Source of the DNA: Vogesella alkaliphila
GTDB lineage: Bacteria; Pseudomonadota; Gammaproteobacteria; Burkholderiales; Chromobacteriaceae
Length of the DNA stretch: 64,000 nt
Reading direction: 5' to 3'
NCBI RefSeq assembly: GCF_014652475.1
Contig: NZ_BMYW01000011.1
Span: 1-64,000 of the forward strand
Positions 7,217 through 16,831 of this stretch are shown here, one piece after another. The stretch's first letter is position 1, and every line of letters starts with the position of its first letter. A program made the position numbers and the translations under genes. Under the pieces are notes generated by a model, which saw nothing but the letters and a program-made list of their open reading frames with translations, searched no databases and was not told the origin of the DNA.

Positions 7217-8032
7217 ATGAAGAACACGAGAAGAACGCTGCTTGCGGGGATGCTGTTGTCGGCTTTTGCGGTCGTCGGTTGCGGCAAGAAGGCGGAAGAG
7301 CCTGCCGCATCGGCAGCCAGCGAAGCGGCACCGGCGGTGGCGCAGGTGGCCGAGTACGTGGTGGGCACCGACGCCAGCTATGCACCATTCGAGTTCCAGA
7401 ACGACCAGAACCAGATCGTCGGCTTCGACATCGAGGTGCTGAGCGCGGTAGCGGACAAGGGCGGTTTCAAGGTCAAGTTCGTCAATACGCCGTGGGAAGG
7501 CATGTTCGCCACCCTGGCACAGGGCGATCGCGACATCCTGTCGTCGGCGATCACCATCACCGACGAGCGCAAGCAGAGCATGGATTTCTCCGAGCCATAC
7601 TTTGAAGCGCGCCAGCTGATCGCGGTCGGCAAGGGTGTGACCGACGTGAAGACCTTCCAGGATCTGAAGAGCAAGAAGGTGGCGGTACAGACCGGCACCA
7701 CCGGCGACGAAGTGGTGCAGAAGCTGCTGGGCAAGACCAGCTCCAGCATCAAGCGCTTCGAGAGCATGCCGCTGGCGCTGAAAGAGCTGGAAACCGGCGG
7801 TGTCGACGCGGCGGTGGGTGACAACGGCGTGGTGATCAACTACGTGAAGAACAACCCGCAGCACGGCATGACCACGGTGGAAGACCTGCAGAGCTTCGCG
7901 CCGGAGTATTATGGCTTCGCGGTGAAGAAGGGCAATCAGGAGCTGCTGGACAAGGTCAACGCCGGCATCAAGGCGATCAAGGCCGACGGCACCTACGACC
8001 AGATCTTCAACAAGTATTTTGGCACCAAGTAA
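7217..8032 (+). CDS. ABC transporter polar amino-acid-binding lipoprotein
   Basis: A 271-residue substrate-binding protein of the SBP family 3 (GlnH/ArtJ/FliY type). The signal peptide ends in the lipobox VVGC with lipidated Cys22, so it is membrane-anchored in the periplasm. An alanine/glutamate-rich linker is followed by the two-lobed domain. Family landmarks are GTDASYAPFEF, GFDIEVLSAVA, the RDILSSAITITDERK segment and the VAVQTGTTGDEV hinge region. It is the first gene of a two-gene unit with the permease 67 bp downstream, separated by a terminator-like hairpin. Specificity (glutamine, arginine, cystine or other) cannot be decided from sequence alone. Confidence 0.93.
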   Translation: MKNTRRTLLAGMLLSAFAVVGCGKKAEEPAASAASEAAPAVAQVAEYVVGTDASYAPFEFQNDQNQIVGFDIEVLSAVADKGGFKVKFVNTPWEGMFATLAQGDRDILSSAITITDERKQSMDFSEPYFEARQLIAVGKGVTDVKTFQDLKSKKVAVQTGTTGDEVVQKLLGKTSSSIKRFESMPLALKELETGGVDAAVGDNGVVINYVKNNPQHGMTTVEDLQSFAPEYYGFAVKKGNQELLDKVNAGIKAIKADGTYDQIFNKYFGTK

Positions 8033-8050
8033 TCAATTAGCTGCATGAAG

Positions 8051-8084
8051 AACCGGGCCCGCCTCGAGCCGGCCCGGTTTTTTT
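8051..8084 (+). terminator. Terminator/attenuator between binding protein and permease
   Basis: Stem AACCGGGCC (8051-8059) pairs with GGCCCGGTT (8071-8079), followed by a T run. It sits inside the transport operon. Partial read-through would give more binding protein than permease, the usual stoichiometry for such systems. Confidence 0.8.
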
Positions 8085-8099
8085 GCAGGGGGAAGCAAT

Positions 8100-8843
8100 A
8101 TGGATTTTCGCTGGGAAATGATCGCCGACTACGCACCACTGTTCGTGGAAGGTGTGCAAATGACGATCATCATTACGTTGGTGGCGGTGGTGTTCGGCAC
8201 CCTGATCGGCCTGTTCATGGGCATGGCGCGGCTGGCGGATGCGCCGCACGGCCTGAGCCGTTACCTGGTGCGCTACCTGGTGCGCATGCCGGCCGGTGCC
8301 TACGTGACCTTTTTCCGCGGCACGCCCTTGTTCGTGCAAATCCTGCTGGTGCACTTTGCGCTGATGCCGCTGCTGATCCACCCGGTGGACGGCCTGGTGG
8401 TCAATGGTGATGTCGCCCGCGACATCCGCCAGAATTACGGTGCCTTCATTTCCGGCCTGCTGGCGCTGACGCTGAACGCCGGTGCCTACATCACCGAGAT
8501 TTTCCGCGCCGGTATTCAGTCCATCGACAAGGGGCAGATGGAAGCCGCGCGTTCGCTGGGACTCTCCTACGGCCAGACCATGAAGTTCGTGATCGTGCCG
8601 CAGGCCTTCCGCCGCATGCTGCCGCCGCTGGGCAACGAGGCGATCATGCTGCTCAAGGACAGCTCGCTGGTGTCGGCGATCGGCCTGGCCGAACTGGCCT
8701 TCGCCGCGCGCACCGTGGCCGGCGTGTACTCGCGCTACTGGGAACCGTACCTGACCATTTCCTTCATCTATCTGGCATTGACGATGTTGATGGCGTGGGG
8801 GATTTCCCGTCTGGAGAAAAAGCTGCAGATCGGCGCGCGCTGA
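8100..8843 (+). CDS. Amino-acid ABC transporter permease
   Basis: A 247-residue inner-membrane protein of the HisMQ/GlnP family with about five membrane spans. It has the early FFRGTPLFVQ segment and the EAA loop EAARSLGLSYGQTM...PQAFRRMLPP near residues 155-190, which contacts the ATPase. It follows the binding-protein gene. No ATP-binding subunit is encoded next to it: gyrA follows after a terminator. The transporter must use an ATPase encoded elsewhere or shared with another system. Confidence 0.93.
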   Translation: MDFRWEMIADYAPLFVEGVQMTIIITLVAVVFGTLIGLFMGMARLADAPHGLSRYLVRYLVRMPAGAYVTFFRGTPLFVQILLVHFALMPLLIHPVDGLVVNGDVARDIRQNYGAFISGLLALTLNAGAYITEIFRAGIQSIDKGQMEAARSLGLSYGQTMKFVIVPQAFRRMLPPLGNEAIMLLKDSSLVSAIGLAELAFAARTVAGVYSRYWEPYLTISFIYLALTMLMAWGISRLEKKLQIGAR

Positions 8844-8862
8844 GCGTTCCCTGTCGCTTGGT

Positions 8863-8889
8863 AAAAAGGCCGCGATAGCGGCCTTTTTG
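8863..8889 (+). terminator. Intrinsic terminator after the permease gene
   Basis: Hairpin AAAAAGGCCGC-GATA-GCGGCCTTTTT ends the transport operon 19 bases after the permease stop and about 70 bases before gyrA. Confidence 0.9.
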
Positions 8890-8960
8890 CTTGTCTGGCG
8901 GGCGTTCTGGTGTCATTTCGTGTTAGAATATCGAATATTTTGCCATGATTACGGATTTCC

Positions 8961-11618
8961 ATGACCGACCAGCTTTTTGCCAAGGAAACACTCCCGATTA
9001 GCCTGGAAGAGGAGATGCGCCGTTCCTATCTCGATTACGCGATGAGCGTGATCGTCGGCCGCGCCCTTCCTGATGTCCGAGATGGCCTCAAGCCCGTGCA
9101 TCGCCGGGTGCTGTACGCCATGCATGAGCTTTCCAACGACTGGAACCGTGCCTACAAGAAATCGGCGCGTATCGTCGGCGACGTGATCGGTAAGTATCAC
9201 CCGCACGGCGATACCGCGGTGTACGACACCATCGTGCGTCTGGCGCAGGATTTCTCGCTGCGCTACCCGTTGGTGGACGGTCAGGGCAACTTCGGCTCCA
9301 TCGACGGCGACAACGCCGCCGCGATGCGTTACACCGAAATCCGCATGGCGCGCATCGCGCACGAACTGCTGGCCGACCTCGACAAGGAAACCGTCGACTT
9401 CGGCCCCAACTACGACGGCTCCGAGCAGGAACCGCTGATCATGCCGACGCGCATCCCGAACCTGCTGATCAACGGCAGCTCCGGCATCGCGGTGGGCATG
9501 GCCACCAATATTCCGCCGCACAACCTGACCGAAGTGGTCGACGCTTGTCTGGCGCTGCTGGCCAACAGCGAGCTGACCATCGACGAGCTGATCGACATCA
9601 TCCCGGCACCGGACTTCCCGACCGCCGGCATCATCTACGGCACCGCCGGCATCAAGGAGGCGTACCGTACCGGTCGCGGCCGCGCCATCATGCGCGCCCG
9701 CGTGCACTTCGAGGACATCGGCAAGGGCGACCGTCAGGCCATCATCGTCGACGAGATCCCGTACCAGGTGAACAAGTCGCGCCTCTTGGAACGCATCAGC
9801 GAGCTGGTGCGCGAGAAGCAGATCGAGGGCATCTCCGACCTGCGCGACGAGTCGGACAAGTCCGGCATGCGCGTGGTGATCGAGCTCAAGCGCGGCGAAA
9901 TGCCGGAAGTGGTGCTCAACCACCTGTACAAGCTGACCCAGCTGCAGGACAGCTTCGGCATCAATATGGTGGCGCTGGTCGACGGCCAGCCGCGCCTGCT
10001 GAACCTGAAGCAGATCATCGACGAATTCCTGCGTCACCGCCGCGAAGTGGTGACGCGCCGTACCATTTTCGAACTGCGCAAGGCCCGCGAACGCGGCCAC
10101 ATCCTCGAAGGTCTGGCGGTGGCACTGTCCAACGTCGACGAGATCATCGCGCTGATCAAGGCGTCCGAAGCCCCGCCGCAGGCCAAGGCCGCGTTGATGG
10201 GTCGCGCCTGGCGCTCGGAGCTGGTGGAAGGCATGCTGTCGCGCGTCGACCAGAGCTACGCCCGCCCGGATGGCCTGGCCGCCGAGTACGGCCTGCACGG
10301 CGACGGTTACCGCCTGTCCGAAGTGCAGGCCCAGGCGATCCTGGACCTGCGCCTGCAGCGCCTGACCGGCCTGGAACAGGACAAGATCGTCGGCGAATAC
10401 CGCGAGATCATGGACACCATCCTGGACCTGATCGACATCCTGGCCCGCCCGGAACGCATCAACCAGATCATCCACGACGAACTGACCGCGGTGAAGCTGC
10501 AGTACGGCGACAAGCGCCGCTCCGAGATCGAACCGTTCGGCGGCGACATCAATATCGAAGACCTGATCACGCCGCAGGAGATGGTGGTGACCCTGTCGCA
10601 CACCGGCTACCTGAAGGCGCAGCCGGTCGACGACTACCAGTCGCAGCGCCGAGGCGGCCGCGGCAAGCAGGCGGCAGCGACCAAAGACGACGACTTCATC
10701 AACACGCTGTTCGTGGCCAATACCCACGACTACGTGCTGTGCTACTCCTCGTTCGGCCGTTGCTACTGGATCAAGGTCTACGACATGCCGCAGGGCGGCC
10801 GCACCAGCCGCGGCAAGCCTATCGTCAACGTGCTGCCACTGGCGGAAGGCGAGAAGATCAACGCGATGCTGCCGGTGAAGGCGTTTACCGGCAACGAGGC
10901 CGAGCTGGACGACGACATCGAAGTCAGCGACAAGGTCAAGGGCCCGTTCGTGTTCATGTGTACCGCCAACGGCACCGTGAAGAAGACGCCGCTGGAAGCG
11001 TTCTCGCGGCCGCGCGCGGCCGGCATCATCGCCGTCAAGCTGGACGAGGGCGACAAGCTGGTCGGCGTGGCGCTGACCAGCGGCAACGACCAGATCATGC
11101 TGTTCTCCAATGCCGGCAAGGCGGTGCGCTTCGACGAGAGTGATGTGCGCGCCATGGGCCGTAACGCCACCGGCGTGCGCGGCATGGCGCTGGGCGAAGG
11201 CCAGCAGGTGATTTCGCTGCTGGTGGCCAACAGCGACGAGCAGCAGGTGCTGACCGCCAGCGACGGCGGCTACGGCAAGCGTACCCGTGTCGGCGAGTTC
11301 CGCCACACCAGTCGCGGCACCCAGGGCGTGATCGCCATGGACCTGACCGACAAGACCGGCCTTGCGCTGGTGACCGCCAGCCTGGTGGAAGACAGCGACG
11401 ACGTGATGCTGATCACCACCGGTGGCGTGCTGATCCGCACCAAGGTCGACCAGGTGCGTGAGACCGGCCGTGCGGCGCAGGGCGTGCGCCTGATCAACCT
11501 GGACGACGGCGAGAAGCTGATCTGTCTGGTGAAGGTGGCCGAGAGCGAAGACGACGCCGCGGAAGAGGGTGACGCGCTTGCGGCCAACCTTGAGGCGGGC
11601 GAGGGCGCGGCAGAATGA
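8961..11618 (+). CDS. gyrA: DNA gyrase subunit A
   Basis: An 885-residue DNA gyrase A subunit, which cuts and religates DNA to introduce negative supercoils with GyrB and ATP. The catalytic tyrosine is Tyr124 in [10 protein letters not shown]. The quinolone-resistance region reads [10 protein letters not shown] with Thr85 and Asp89 at the positions of E. coli Ser83 and Asp87; Thr is a natural variant in several Gram-negatives. The GyrA box QRRGGRG is present at the start of the C-terminal beta-pinwheel. An acidic tail (EDDAAEEGD) ends the protein, and its LAANLEAG segment is encoded by a copy of the GTTGGCCGCA motif. The stop codon overlaps the next start (ATGA). Confidence 0.98.
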   Translation: MTDQLFAKETLPISLEEEMRRSYLDYAMSVIVGRALPDVRDGLKPVHRRVLYAMHELSNDWNRAYKKSARIVGDVIGKYHPHGDTAVYDTIVRLAQDFSLRYPLVDGQGNFGSIDGDNAAAMRYTEIRMARIAHELLADLDKETVDFGPNYDGSEQEPLIMPTRIPNLLINGSSGIAVGMATNIPPHNLTEVVDACLALLANSELTIDELIDIIPAPDFPTAGIIYGTAGIKEAYRTGRGRAIMRARVHFEDIGKGDRQAIIVDEIPYQVNKSRLLERISELVREKQIEGISDLRDESDKSGMRVVIELKRGEMPEVVLNHLYKLTQLQDSFGINMVALVDGQPRLLNLKQIIDEFLRHRREVVTRRTIFELRKARERGHILEGLAVALSNVDEIIALIKASEAPPQAKAALMGRAWRSELVEGMLSRVDQSYARPDGLAAEYGLHGDGYRLSEVQAQAILDLRLQRLTGLEQDKIVGEYREIMDTILDLIDILARPERINQIIHDELTAVKLQYGDKRRSEIEPFGGDINIEDLITPQEMVVTLSHTGYLKAQPVDDYQSQRRGGRGKQAAATKDDDFINTLFVANTHDYVLCYSSFGRCYWIKVYDMPQGGRTSRGKPIVNVLPLAEGEKINAMLPVKAFTGNEAELDDDIEVSDKVKGPFVFMCTANGTVKKTPLEAFSRPRAAGIIAVKLDEGDKLVGVALTSGNDQIMLFSNAGKAVRFDESDVRAMGRNATGVRGMALGEGQQVISLLVANSDEQQVLTASDGGYGKRTRVGEFRHTSRGTQGVIAMDLTDKTGLALVTASLVEDSDDVMLITTGGVLIRTKVDQVRETGRAAQGVRLINLDDGEKLICLVKVAESEDDAAEEGDALAANLEAGEGAAE

Positions 11619-12085
11619 CGGACCTGGCACCGGCCAACGAAAAACTGCTGGCGACGGCGGGCGCGTTGTTCGTGTCCTTCCCGCACTGCGTGACGCTGGG
11701 CATGCAATACCTCGGCAACGTTGGCCGCAAGCCGACGCTGAAGGTGGAGTGGCGCGACGATCTGGTCGGCAATCCGGCCAGCGGCGTGCTGCACGGCGGG
11801 GTGATCACCTCCATCGTCGACACCTGCAGCGCCATCGCGGTGACCGCGCACATGACCGAGCTGGAAACCATCGCCACGCTGGACCTGCGCATCGACTACC
11901 TGAAGGCGGCCACGCCGGGCAAGGCCATCTACTGCACCGCCGAGTGCTACCGGCTGGCCAGCCAGATCGCGTTCACCCGTGCCGTGTGCTACCACGACAG
12001 CCCGGACGATCCGATCGCCCACGGCGTCGCCACCTTCATGCGCGACTCCAACCCGAAACCGATGCTGGCGGAGGGCGCGGCATGA
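11615..12085 (+). CDS. PaaI-family hotdog thioesterase (first of two)
   Basis: A 156-residue single-hotdog-fold protein of the PaaI acyl-CoA thioesterase family. The motif [20 protein letters not shown] (residues 51-70) carries the HGG and the conserved catalytic Asp on the central helix. The start overlaps the gyrA stop by four bases and its own stop overlaps the next start, so the three genes are translationally coupled. The acyl-CoA substrate is unknown. One motif copy at 11720-11729 encodes the NVGRK segment. Confidence 0.87.
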   Translation: MTDLAPANEKLLATAGALFVSFPHCVTLGMQYLGNVGRKPTLKVEWRDDLVGNPASGVLHGGVITSIVDTCSAIAVTAHMTELETIATLDLRIDYLKAATPGKAIYCTAECYRLASQIAFTRAVCYHDSPDDPIAHGVATFMRDSNPKPMLAEGAA

Positions 12086-12528
12086 GCCAGTTCATGGAAA
12101 CCTTTCTCGCGCTGCGCGACGAGAAACGCTTCGCCGACATCATCGCCGCGGTGCCGTACGCCCGGCTGATGGGCGTGGCGTGCGGCGAAGACGAGACCGG
12201 TGAGCTGCTGTTCTCGCTGCCGTTCGCCGAGCGCAATGTCGGCAACACCACGCTGCCGGCGCTGCATGGCGGCCTGATCGGCGGCTTTCTGGAAAACGCG
12301 GCCTTGCTGCACCTGATGTGGAACCGCGAGTCGCTGGAAGCGCCTAAGATCGTGGACTTCTCGCTGGATTACCTGCGCTCCGGCAAGGCCACCACGCTGT
12401 ATGCGCAGTGCGAAATCACCAAGCAGGGCAAGCGCGTGGCGCACGTGCTGATCGAGGCCTGGCAGGAAGACCGCCGCAAGCCGGTCGCTGTCGCCCGTGC
12501 GCACTTCCTGCTCAGCACTCCTTCCTGA
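12082..12528 (+). CDS. PaaI-family hotdog thioesterase (second of two)
   Basis: A 148-residue hotdog protein starting at the ATG at 12082, overlapping the upstream stop (ATGA). Features of the fold are ALHGGLIGGFLENAALLHL (central helix; the usual catalytic Asp is replaced by Glu-Asn) and the beta-sheet IVDFSLDYLRSGKATTLYAQ. It differs clearly from its upstream neighbour, so the pair may form a heteromer or act on different acyl groups. The function beyond thioesterase-like is not established. Confidence 0.82.
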   Translation: MSQFMETFLALRDEKRFADIIAAVPYARLMGVACGEDETGELLFSLPFAERNVGNTTLPALHGGLIGGFLENAALLHLMWNRESLEAPKIVDFSLDYLRSGKATTLYAQCEITKQGKRVAHVLIEAWQEDRRKPVAVARAHFLLSTPS

Positions 12529-12553
12529 TTTTGACGAGAAATAGAGGATAGTC

Positions 12554-13639
12554 ATGGCCAAGGTGTACAACTTCTCAGCCGGTCCTGCCGTATTGCCCCA
12601 CGAAGTGCTGGCAACCGCCCAGGCGGAAATGCTGGACTGGCACGGCTCCGGCATGTGCGTGATGGAAATGAGCCATCGCGGCAAGGAGTTCATGGAGATC
12701 ATCCACGATGCCGAGCAGGATCTGCGCGCGCTGATGGCGATCCCGGCCGGTTACAAGGTGCTGTTCCTGCAAGGCGGCGCCTCGCAGCAGTTCTCCATGG
12801 TGCCGCTGAACCTGGCGCCGGTGGACGGTCATATCGACGTGCTGGATACCGGCCACTGGTCGAAGCTGGCGGTCAAGGAAGCGCGCCGCTACACCGGTGT
12901 CAACGTGGTGGCCAGCAGCGCCGACAGCAACTACGCAGTGGTGCCGGACGTGGCCAGCTGGCAGCGTACGCCGGATGCCGCCTACTTCCACTACACCTCC
13001 AACGAGACCATCGGCGGCCTGCAGTGCCCGTTTGTGCCGGAAGTGGGCGATACCCCGCTGGTGTGCGACATGTCGTCCGATTTCCTGTCGCGTGAGGTGG
13101 ACGTGTCCAAGTTCGGCCTGATCTACGCCGGCGCGCAGAAGAACATCGGCCCGTCCGGCCTGACCGTGGTCATCGTGCGCGAAGACCTGCTCGGCCACGC
13201 CCAGGCGCAGACGCCGACCATGCTCGACTACCGCGTGCACGCCGACGCCGACTCGATGTACAACACCCCGGCCACCTATCCGATCTACATCGCCGGCCTG
13301 GTGTTCAAGTGGCTGAAGACGCAGGGCGGCATCAAGGGCATGCAGGCGCGCAACGACGAGAAGGCCGGCCTGCTCTACCACATGATCGACAGCAGCGACG
13401 GCTTCTACTACAGCCATGTGCAGGCGCCGTACCGCTCGAAGATGAACGTGGTGTTCCGCCTGAAGGACGAGGCGCTGGAAGACGTGTTCCTGTCCGAGGC
13501 GAAGAAGAACGGCCTGATGCAGCTTAAGGGCCATCGCTCGGTCGGCGGCATGCGCGCCTCGATCTACAACGCGATGCCGATCGAAGGCGTGAAGGCGCTG
13601 GTGCACTTCATGGAAGACTTCGCCCGCCAGCACGGCTGA
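12554..13639 (+). CDS. serC: Phosphoserine aminotransferase
   Basis: A 361-residue PLP enzyme that converts 3-phosphohydroxypyruvate and glutamate to phosphoserine in serine synthesis, and also acts in pyridoxal phosphate synthesis. Landmarks are VYNFSAGPAVLP at the start, LQGGASQQFSM, the DMSSDFLSR block and the PLP lysine in YAGAQKNIGPSGL. GAGGAT precedes the ATG. A gyrA-serC-pheA order is common in betaproteobacteria; here other genes are inserted between serC and pheA. Confidence 0.97.
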   Translation: MAKVYNFSAGPAVLPHEVLATAQAEMLDWHGSGMCVMEMSHRGKEFMEIIHDAEQDLRALMAIPAGYKVLFLQGGASQQFSMVPLNLAPVDGHIDVLDTGHWSKLAVKEARRYTGVNVVASSADSNYAVVPDVASWQRTPDAAYFHYTSNETIGGLQCPFVPEVGDTPLVCDMSSDFLSREVDVSKFGLIYAGAQKNIGPSGLTVVIVREDLLGHAQAQTPTMLDYRVHADADSMYNTPATYPIYIAGLVFKWLKTQGGIKGMQARNDEKAGLLYHMIDSSDGFYYSHVQAPYRSKMNVVFRLKDEALEDVFLSEAKKNGLMQLKGHRSVGGMRASIYNAMPIEGVKALVHFMEDFARQHG

Positions 13640-13662
13640 GCGACAAGGTTGGCCGCAACGCA

Positions 13663-13687
13663 AAACCCGTCCGAGGACGGGTTTTTT
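13663..13687 (+). terminator. Intrinsic terminator after serC
   Basis: AAACCCGTC and GACGGGTTT form a hairpin with a tight loop followed by TTTT. One single copy of the GTTGGCCGCA motif (13648-13657) lies between the serC stop and this hairpin. Confidence 0.88.
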
Positions 13688-13780
13688 CATTGTTCGCGAT
13701 CCGGATCAGTGTTTTTGCCGCGGTGACTGGCCGCCGGCGCATCAAGCACGCATCATGTCGTTCTTGCCCCGGAGTTTCCC

Positions 13781-14998
13781 ATGACAGCCAATCGTCCCCT
13801 GATGTTCCTGTTGCTTGCCGCCGGCACCGTGGTCACCCTCAGTATGGGTATCCGCCACGGCTTCGGTTTCTTCCTGCCGCCGATGACGCAGTCCTTCGGC
13901 TGGACGCGTGAAACCTTTGCCTTCGCGCTGGGTTTGCAGAACCTGGTGTGGGGGCTGGCGCAGCCGTTCTCCGGCGCGCTGGCCGACCGTCACGGCCCCG
14001 GCCGCGTGCTGCTGGCCGGCGGCGTGCTCTACGCCGCGGGGCTGGCGCTGATGACGCTGTCCAGCAGCGGCGTGCTGCTTTCCGGTTCCGCCGGCGTGCT
14101 GATCGGCCTCGCGCTGTCGTGCACCACCTATAGCGTGGTGTTCTCGGTGATCGTGCGGGCGGTGGCGCCGGAGTTCCGCTCCCGCGCCATGGGGCTGACG
14201 GCGGCAGCCGGCTCATTCGGCCAGTTCATCATGGTGCCGGTCGAGCGCGGGCTGATCGACGGCCTGGGCTGGGTGCCGGCCTTGTTCGTGCTGGCGGCCA
14301 CCGCCGTCTTGCTGCTGCCGCTGGCGGCGCCGCTGGAAAAGGCCTACCGCCGGGCGCCGGCGCTGCCGCTCGTGCAGGGCGGCATGCTGCGCGGCATGGG
14401 CGAGACCTTTGCCATGGCCTGGCAGCAGCGCTCGTTCCGCCTGCTGATGGCCGGTTATTTTGTCTGCGGCTTCCAGGTGGTGTTCGTCGGCGTGCACCTG
14501 CCGGCCTATCTGCGCGATCACGGCCTGTCCGGCGAGGTGGCCAGTCTGGCGCTGGCGCTGATCGGTCTGTTCAACATCGCCGGCACCTACGTCGCCGGCC
14601 ACCTCGGCAGCAGCCGGCCGAAGCCGATGCTGCTGGCCGGGATCTACTTCCTGCGCAGCATCGTGGTCACCGCCTTCATCCTGGCGCCGCTGACGCCGTG
14701 GTCGGTGGCGCTGTTTGCCGCGGCGATGGGCTTCCTGTGGCTGTCGACGGTGCCGCTGACCAATGGCGTGCTGGTCAGCCTGTTCGGCGTGCGCCACCTG
14801 GGCATGCTGTCGGGCGCGGTATTCTTCTCGCATCAGGTCGGCAGCTTCCTTGGCGTGTGGCTGGGCGGCCTGCTGTATGATCGTACCGGCAGCTACGACG
14901 TGGTGTGGTGGCTGACGGTACTGCTGGGGCTGCTGGCCGCTGCGGCCAACCTGCCAGTGCGCGAGCAGCCGGTGCCGGCGGTAGCGACTCAGTCATGA
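13781..14998 (+). CDS. Major facilitator superfamily transporter
   Basis: A 405-residue inner-membrane protein with about twelve predicted spans in two halves and a central cytoplasmic loop near residues 185-205. The first half contains SMGIRHGFGFFLPPM and the ADRHGPGRVLLAGG loop-2-3 signature of the family. It resembles monocarboxylate/oxalate-formate-type MFS proteins, but the substrate cannot be told. Its stop overlaps the start of a 37-residue membrane protein, suggesting the two are made together. Confidence 0.88.
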   Translation: MTANRPLMFLLLAAGTVVTLSMGIRHGFGFFLPPMTQSFGWTRETFAFALGLQNLVWGLAQPFSGALADRHGPGRVLLAGGVLYAAGLALMTLSSSGVLLSGSAGVLIGLALSCTTYSVVFSVIVRAVAPEFRSRAMGLTAAAGSFGQFIMVPVERGLIDGLGWVPALFVLAATAVLLLPLAAPLEKAYRRAPALPLVQGGMLRGMGETFAMAWQQRSFRLLMAGYFVCGFQVVFVGVHLPAYLRDHGLSGEVASLALALIGLFNIAGTYVAGHLGSSRPKPMLLAGIYFLRSIVVTAFILAPLTPWSVALFAAAMGFLWLSTVPLTNGVLVSLFGVRHLGMLSGAVFFSHQVGSFLGVWLGGLLYDRTGSYDVVWWLTVLLGLLAAAANLPVREQPVPAVATQS

Positions 14999-15108
14999 GC
15001 TGGCTGGCGGCGGCGTGCGGTGCGCTGGTGCTGTCGGCGGGGCTGTGGGCGTACCTGCGCCCCGATTTCGTGGTCGATGCGGCAAACCTGATTGCCGCCT
15101 GTTTCTGA
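14995..15108 (+). CDS. Small (37-residue) single-span membrane protein
   Basis: The frame opens with an ATG that overlaps the MFS stop codon (ATGA) and encodes a peptide beginning MSWLAAACGALVLSAGLWAY. This is one hydrophobic helix, followed by a short tail ending IAACF. The overlap and the 10-bp gap to the next gene support real translation. It could be an accessory peptide of the MFS transporter. No family was recognised. Confidence 0.5.
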   Translation: MSWLAAACGALVLSAGLWAYLRPDFVVDAANLIAACF

Positions 15109-15118
15109 AGGGGATGAC

Positions 15119-15709
15119 ATGTTGACTGGGGAGCGGCTGGCACGGCTGCAGCAATTGTGGGAAGACAACGAGGCACACGACCGCCATGCGGCCGCGCGCG
15201 CCGAGAAGCGGCTGACCATCACGCCGCAGACCGGGCGTTTCCTGTACCAGCTGTCACGCACCCGCCGTGCGCGCATCACGCTCGAAATCGGCACCTCCAG
15301 CGGCTATTCCACGCTGTGGCTGGCGCTGGCGGCGCAGGCGCACAAGGGGCAGGTGGTGTCGGTCGATCATTCCGCGCACAAGATTGCGCTGGCGCACGCC
15401 AACCTGCAGGCGTTCGCGCTGGAGCCGGTGGTGACGCTGCACACCGACGACGCGTTTTCGGTGCTGGCCAATACCGCCGACGAATCGGTCGATCTGCTGT
15501 TTCTCGACGCCGACCGGCAGCGTTATCCCGGCTACTGGCCGGAGATCACGCGCATCCTGGCGCCCGGCGCCTTGCTGGTGATGGACAACGCCTTGTCCCA
15601 TGTCGAAGAATGTGCGTCTTTCGTACAAGCAGTGCTTGCTACGCGTGGCTATCTCGCGGAAACTTACCCCATCGGAAAAGGCCAGTTTGTCATACTGAAA
15701 GACTTGTAA
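15119..15709 (+). CDS. SAM-dependent O-methyltransferase
   Basis: A 196-residue class I methyltransferase of the catechol-O-methyltransferase-like family. The SAM-binding motif I is LEIGTSSGYSTLWLALA. The acidic residue after beta-2 is in VVSVDH, and the metal/substrate region is LLFLDADRQRYPGYW with VMDNALSH. The start at 15119 follows GAAGGGG. The acceptor is unknown. It lies three bases upstream of pheA and is probably cotranscribed with it. Confidence 0.85.
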   Translation: MLTGERLARLQQLWEDNEAHDRHAAARAEKRLTITPQTGRFLYQLSRTRRARITLEIGTSSGYSTLWLALAAQAHKGQVVSVDHSAHKIALAHANLQAFALEPVVTLHTDDAFSVLANTADESVDLLFLDADRQRYPGYWPEITRILAPGALLVMDNALSHVEECASFVQAVLATRGYLAETYPIGKGQFVILKDL

Positions 15710-15712
15710 ATC

Positions 15713-16786
15713 GTGTCGGAACAACAGCTCAAGCAACACCGCGATGCCATCGACCGCATCGACATCGAGATTCTCCACCTTCTCAACCAGCGCGCCCAGC
15801 ACGCCCGTGAAATCGGCGAGATCAAGGGCGGCGGCATCATCTACCGTCCGGAGCGCGAGGCGCAGGTGCTGCGCCGCATCAAAGAGCAGAACCCGGGGCC
15901 GTTGCCCGGCGAATCCGTGGCGCGCCTGTTCCGTGAAATCATGTCGGAATGCCTGGCGCTGGAAAAGCCGCTGTCCATCGCCTACCTCGGCCCGGAGGGC
16001 ACCTTCAGCCAGCTGGCGACGCTGAAGCACTTCGGCCATGCCGCACGCACCGTCGCCTGTTCCTCCATCGACGAAGCCTTCCGGCTGGTGGAAGCGCGGG
16101 CGCTGGATTATGTGGTGGCGCCGGTGGAAAACTCCACCGAGGGCGCGGTTGGCCGCACGCTGGACCTGATGGTCAGCACGCCGCTGAAGGTGTGTGGCGA
16201 GGTGGTGCTGCGCATTCACCATCATCTGCTGCGCAATAGCGCCGGCACCGACGGCATTCGCCGTGTCTATGCCCACGCCCAGGCGCTGGCACAGTGTCAC
16301 GAGTGGCTGAACAAGAACCTGCCGGCCGATGTCGAGCGGGTGTCGGTGGCCAGCAATGCCGAGGCGGCAAGGTTGGCCGCAGAGGACGCGAGCTGCGCCG
16401 CGATCGCCGGTCAGGCGGCGGCGGAGCGCTTCAATCTGCTGAAACTGGCGGAAAACATCGAGGACGAGCCGAACAACACCACCCGCTTCCTGGTGCTGGG
16501 GCACCAGGATGTCGGCCAGACCGGCCAGGACAAGACCTCGCTGATCGTGTCGGCGCCGAACCGGCCGGGCGCAGTGCACTACCTGCTGGCACCGATTGCC
16601 GACAACGGCGTGTCGATGACCAAGTTCGAATCGCGGCCATCGCGCGCCGGGCTGTGGGACTACGTGTTCTTCATCGACGTCGAAGGCCACCACGACGATC
16701 CGAATGTCGCCAAGGCGCTGCAAGGGCTGATGGAGCGCACCTCCTTCGTCAAGGTGCTCGGCGCCTACCCGCAAGCCGTTCTCTGA
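15713..16786 (+). CDS. pheA: Bifunctional chorismate mutase/prephenate dehydratase
   Basis: A 357-residue P-protein of phenylalanine synthesis. It converts chorismate to prephenate (AroQ-type mutase domain, about residues 1-88) and prephenate to phenylpyruvate (dehydratase domain, about 90-270, with YLGPEGTFSQLA and VVAPVENSTEGAVGRTLD). The C-terminal ACT domain (about 275-355) carries the ESRPSRAGLWDYVFF motif used for feedback inhibition by phenylalanine. The start codon is GTG. Two copies of the GTTGGCCGCA motif fall in the gene, encoding AVGRT and ARLAAE. Confidence 0.97.
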   Translation: MSEQQLKQHRDAIDRIDIEILHLLNQRAQHAREIGEIKGGGIIYRPEREAQVLRRIKEQNPGPLPGESVARLFREIMSECLALEKPLSIAYLGPEGTFSQLATLKHFGHAARTVACSSIDEAFRLVEARALDYVVAPVENSTEGAVGRTLDLMVSTPLKVCGEVVLRIHHHLLRNSAGTDGIRRVYAHAQALAQCHEWLNKNLPADVERVSVASNAEAARLAAEDASCAAIAGQAAAERFNLLKLAENIEDEPNNTTRFLVLGHQDVGQTGQDKTSLIVSAPNRPGAVHYLLAPIADNGVSMTKFESRPSRAGLWDYVFFIDVEGHHDDPNVAKALQGLMERTSFVKVLGAYPQAVL

Positions 16787-16831
16787 ATATTGCCAGGCCG
16801 GCATCGCGCCGGCCGTTGATGGATTAAACGT

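Noticed and set aside
8949-11630. 893-codon reading frame opposite gyrA
   Set aside because: It mirrors gyrA along its whole length and its translation has no domain signature. The plus-strand gene is unambiguous.
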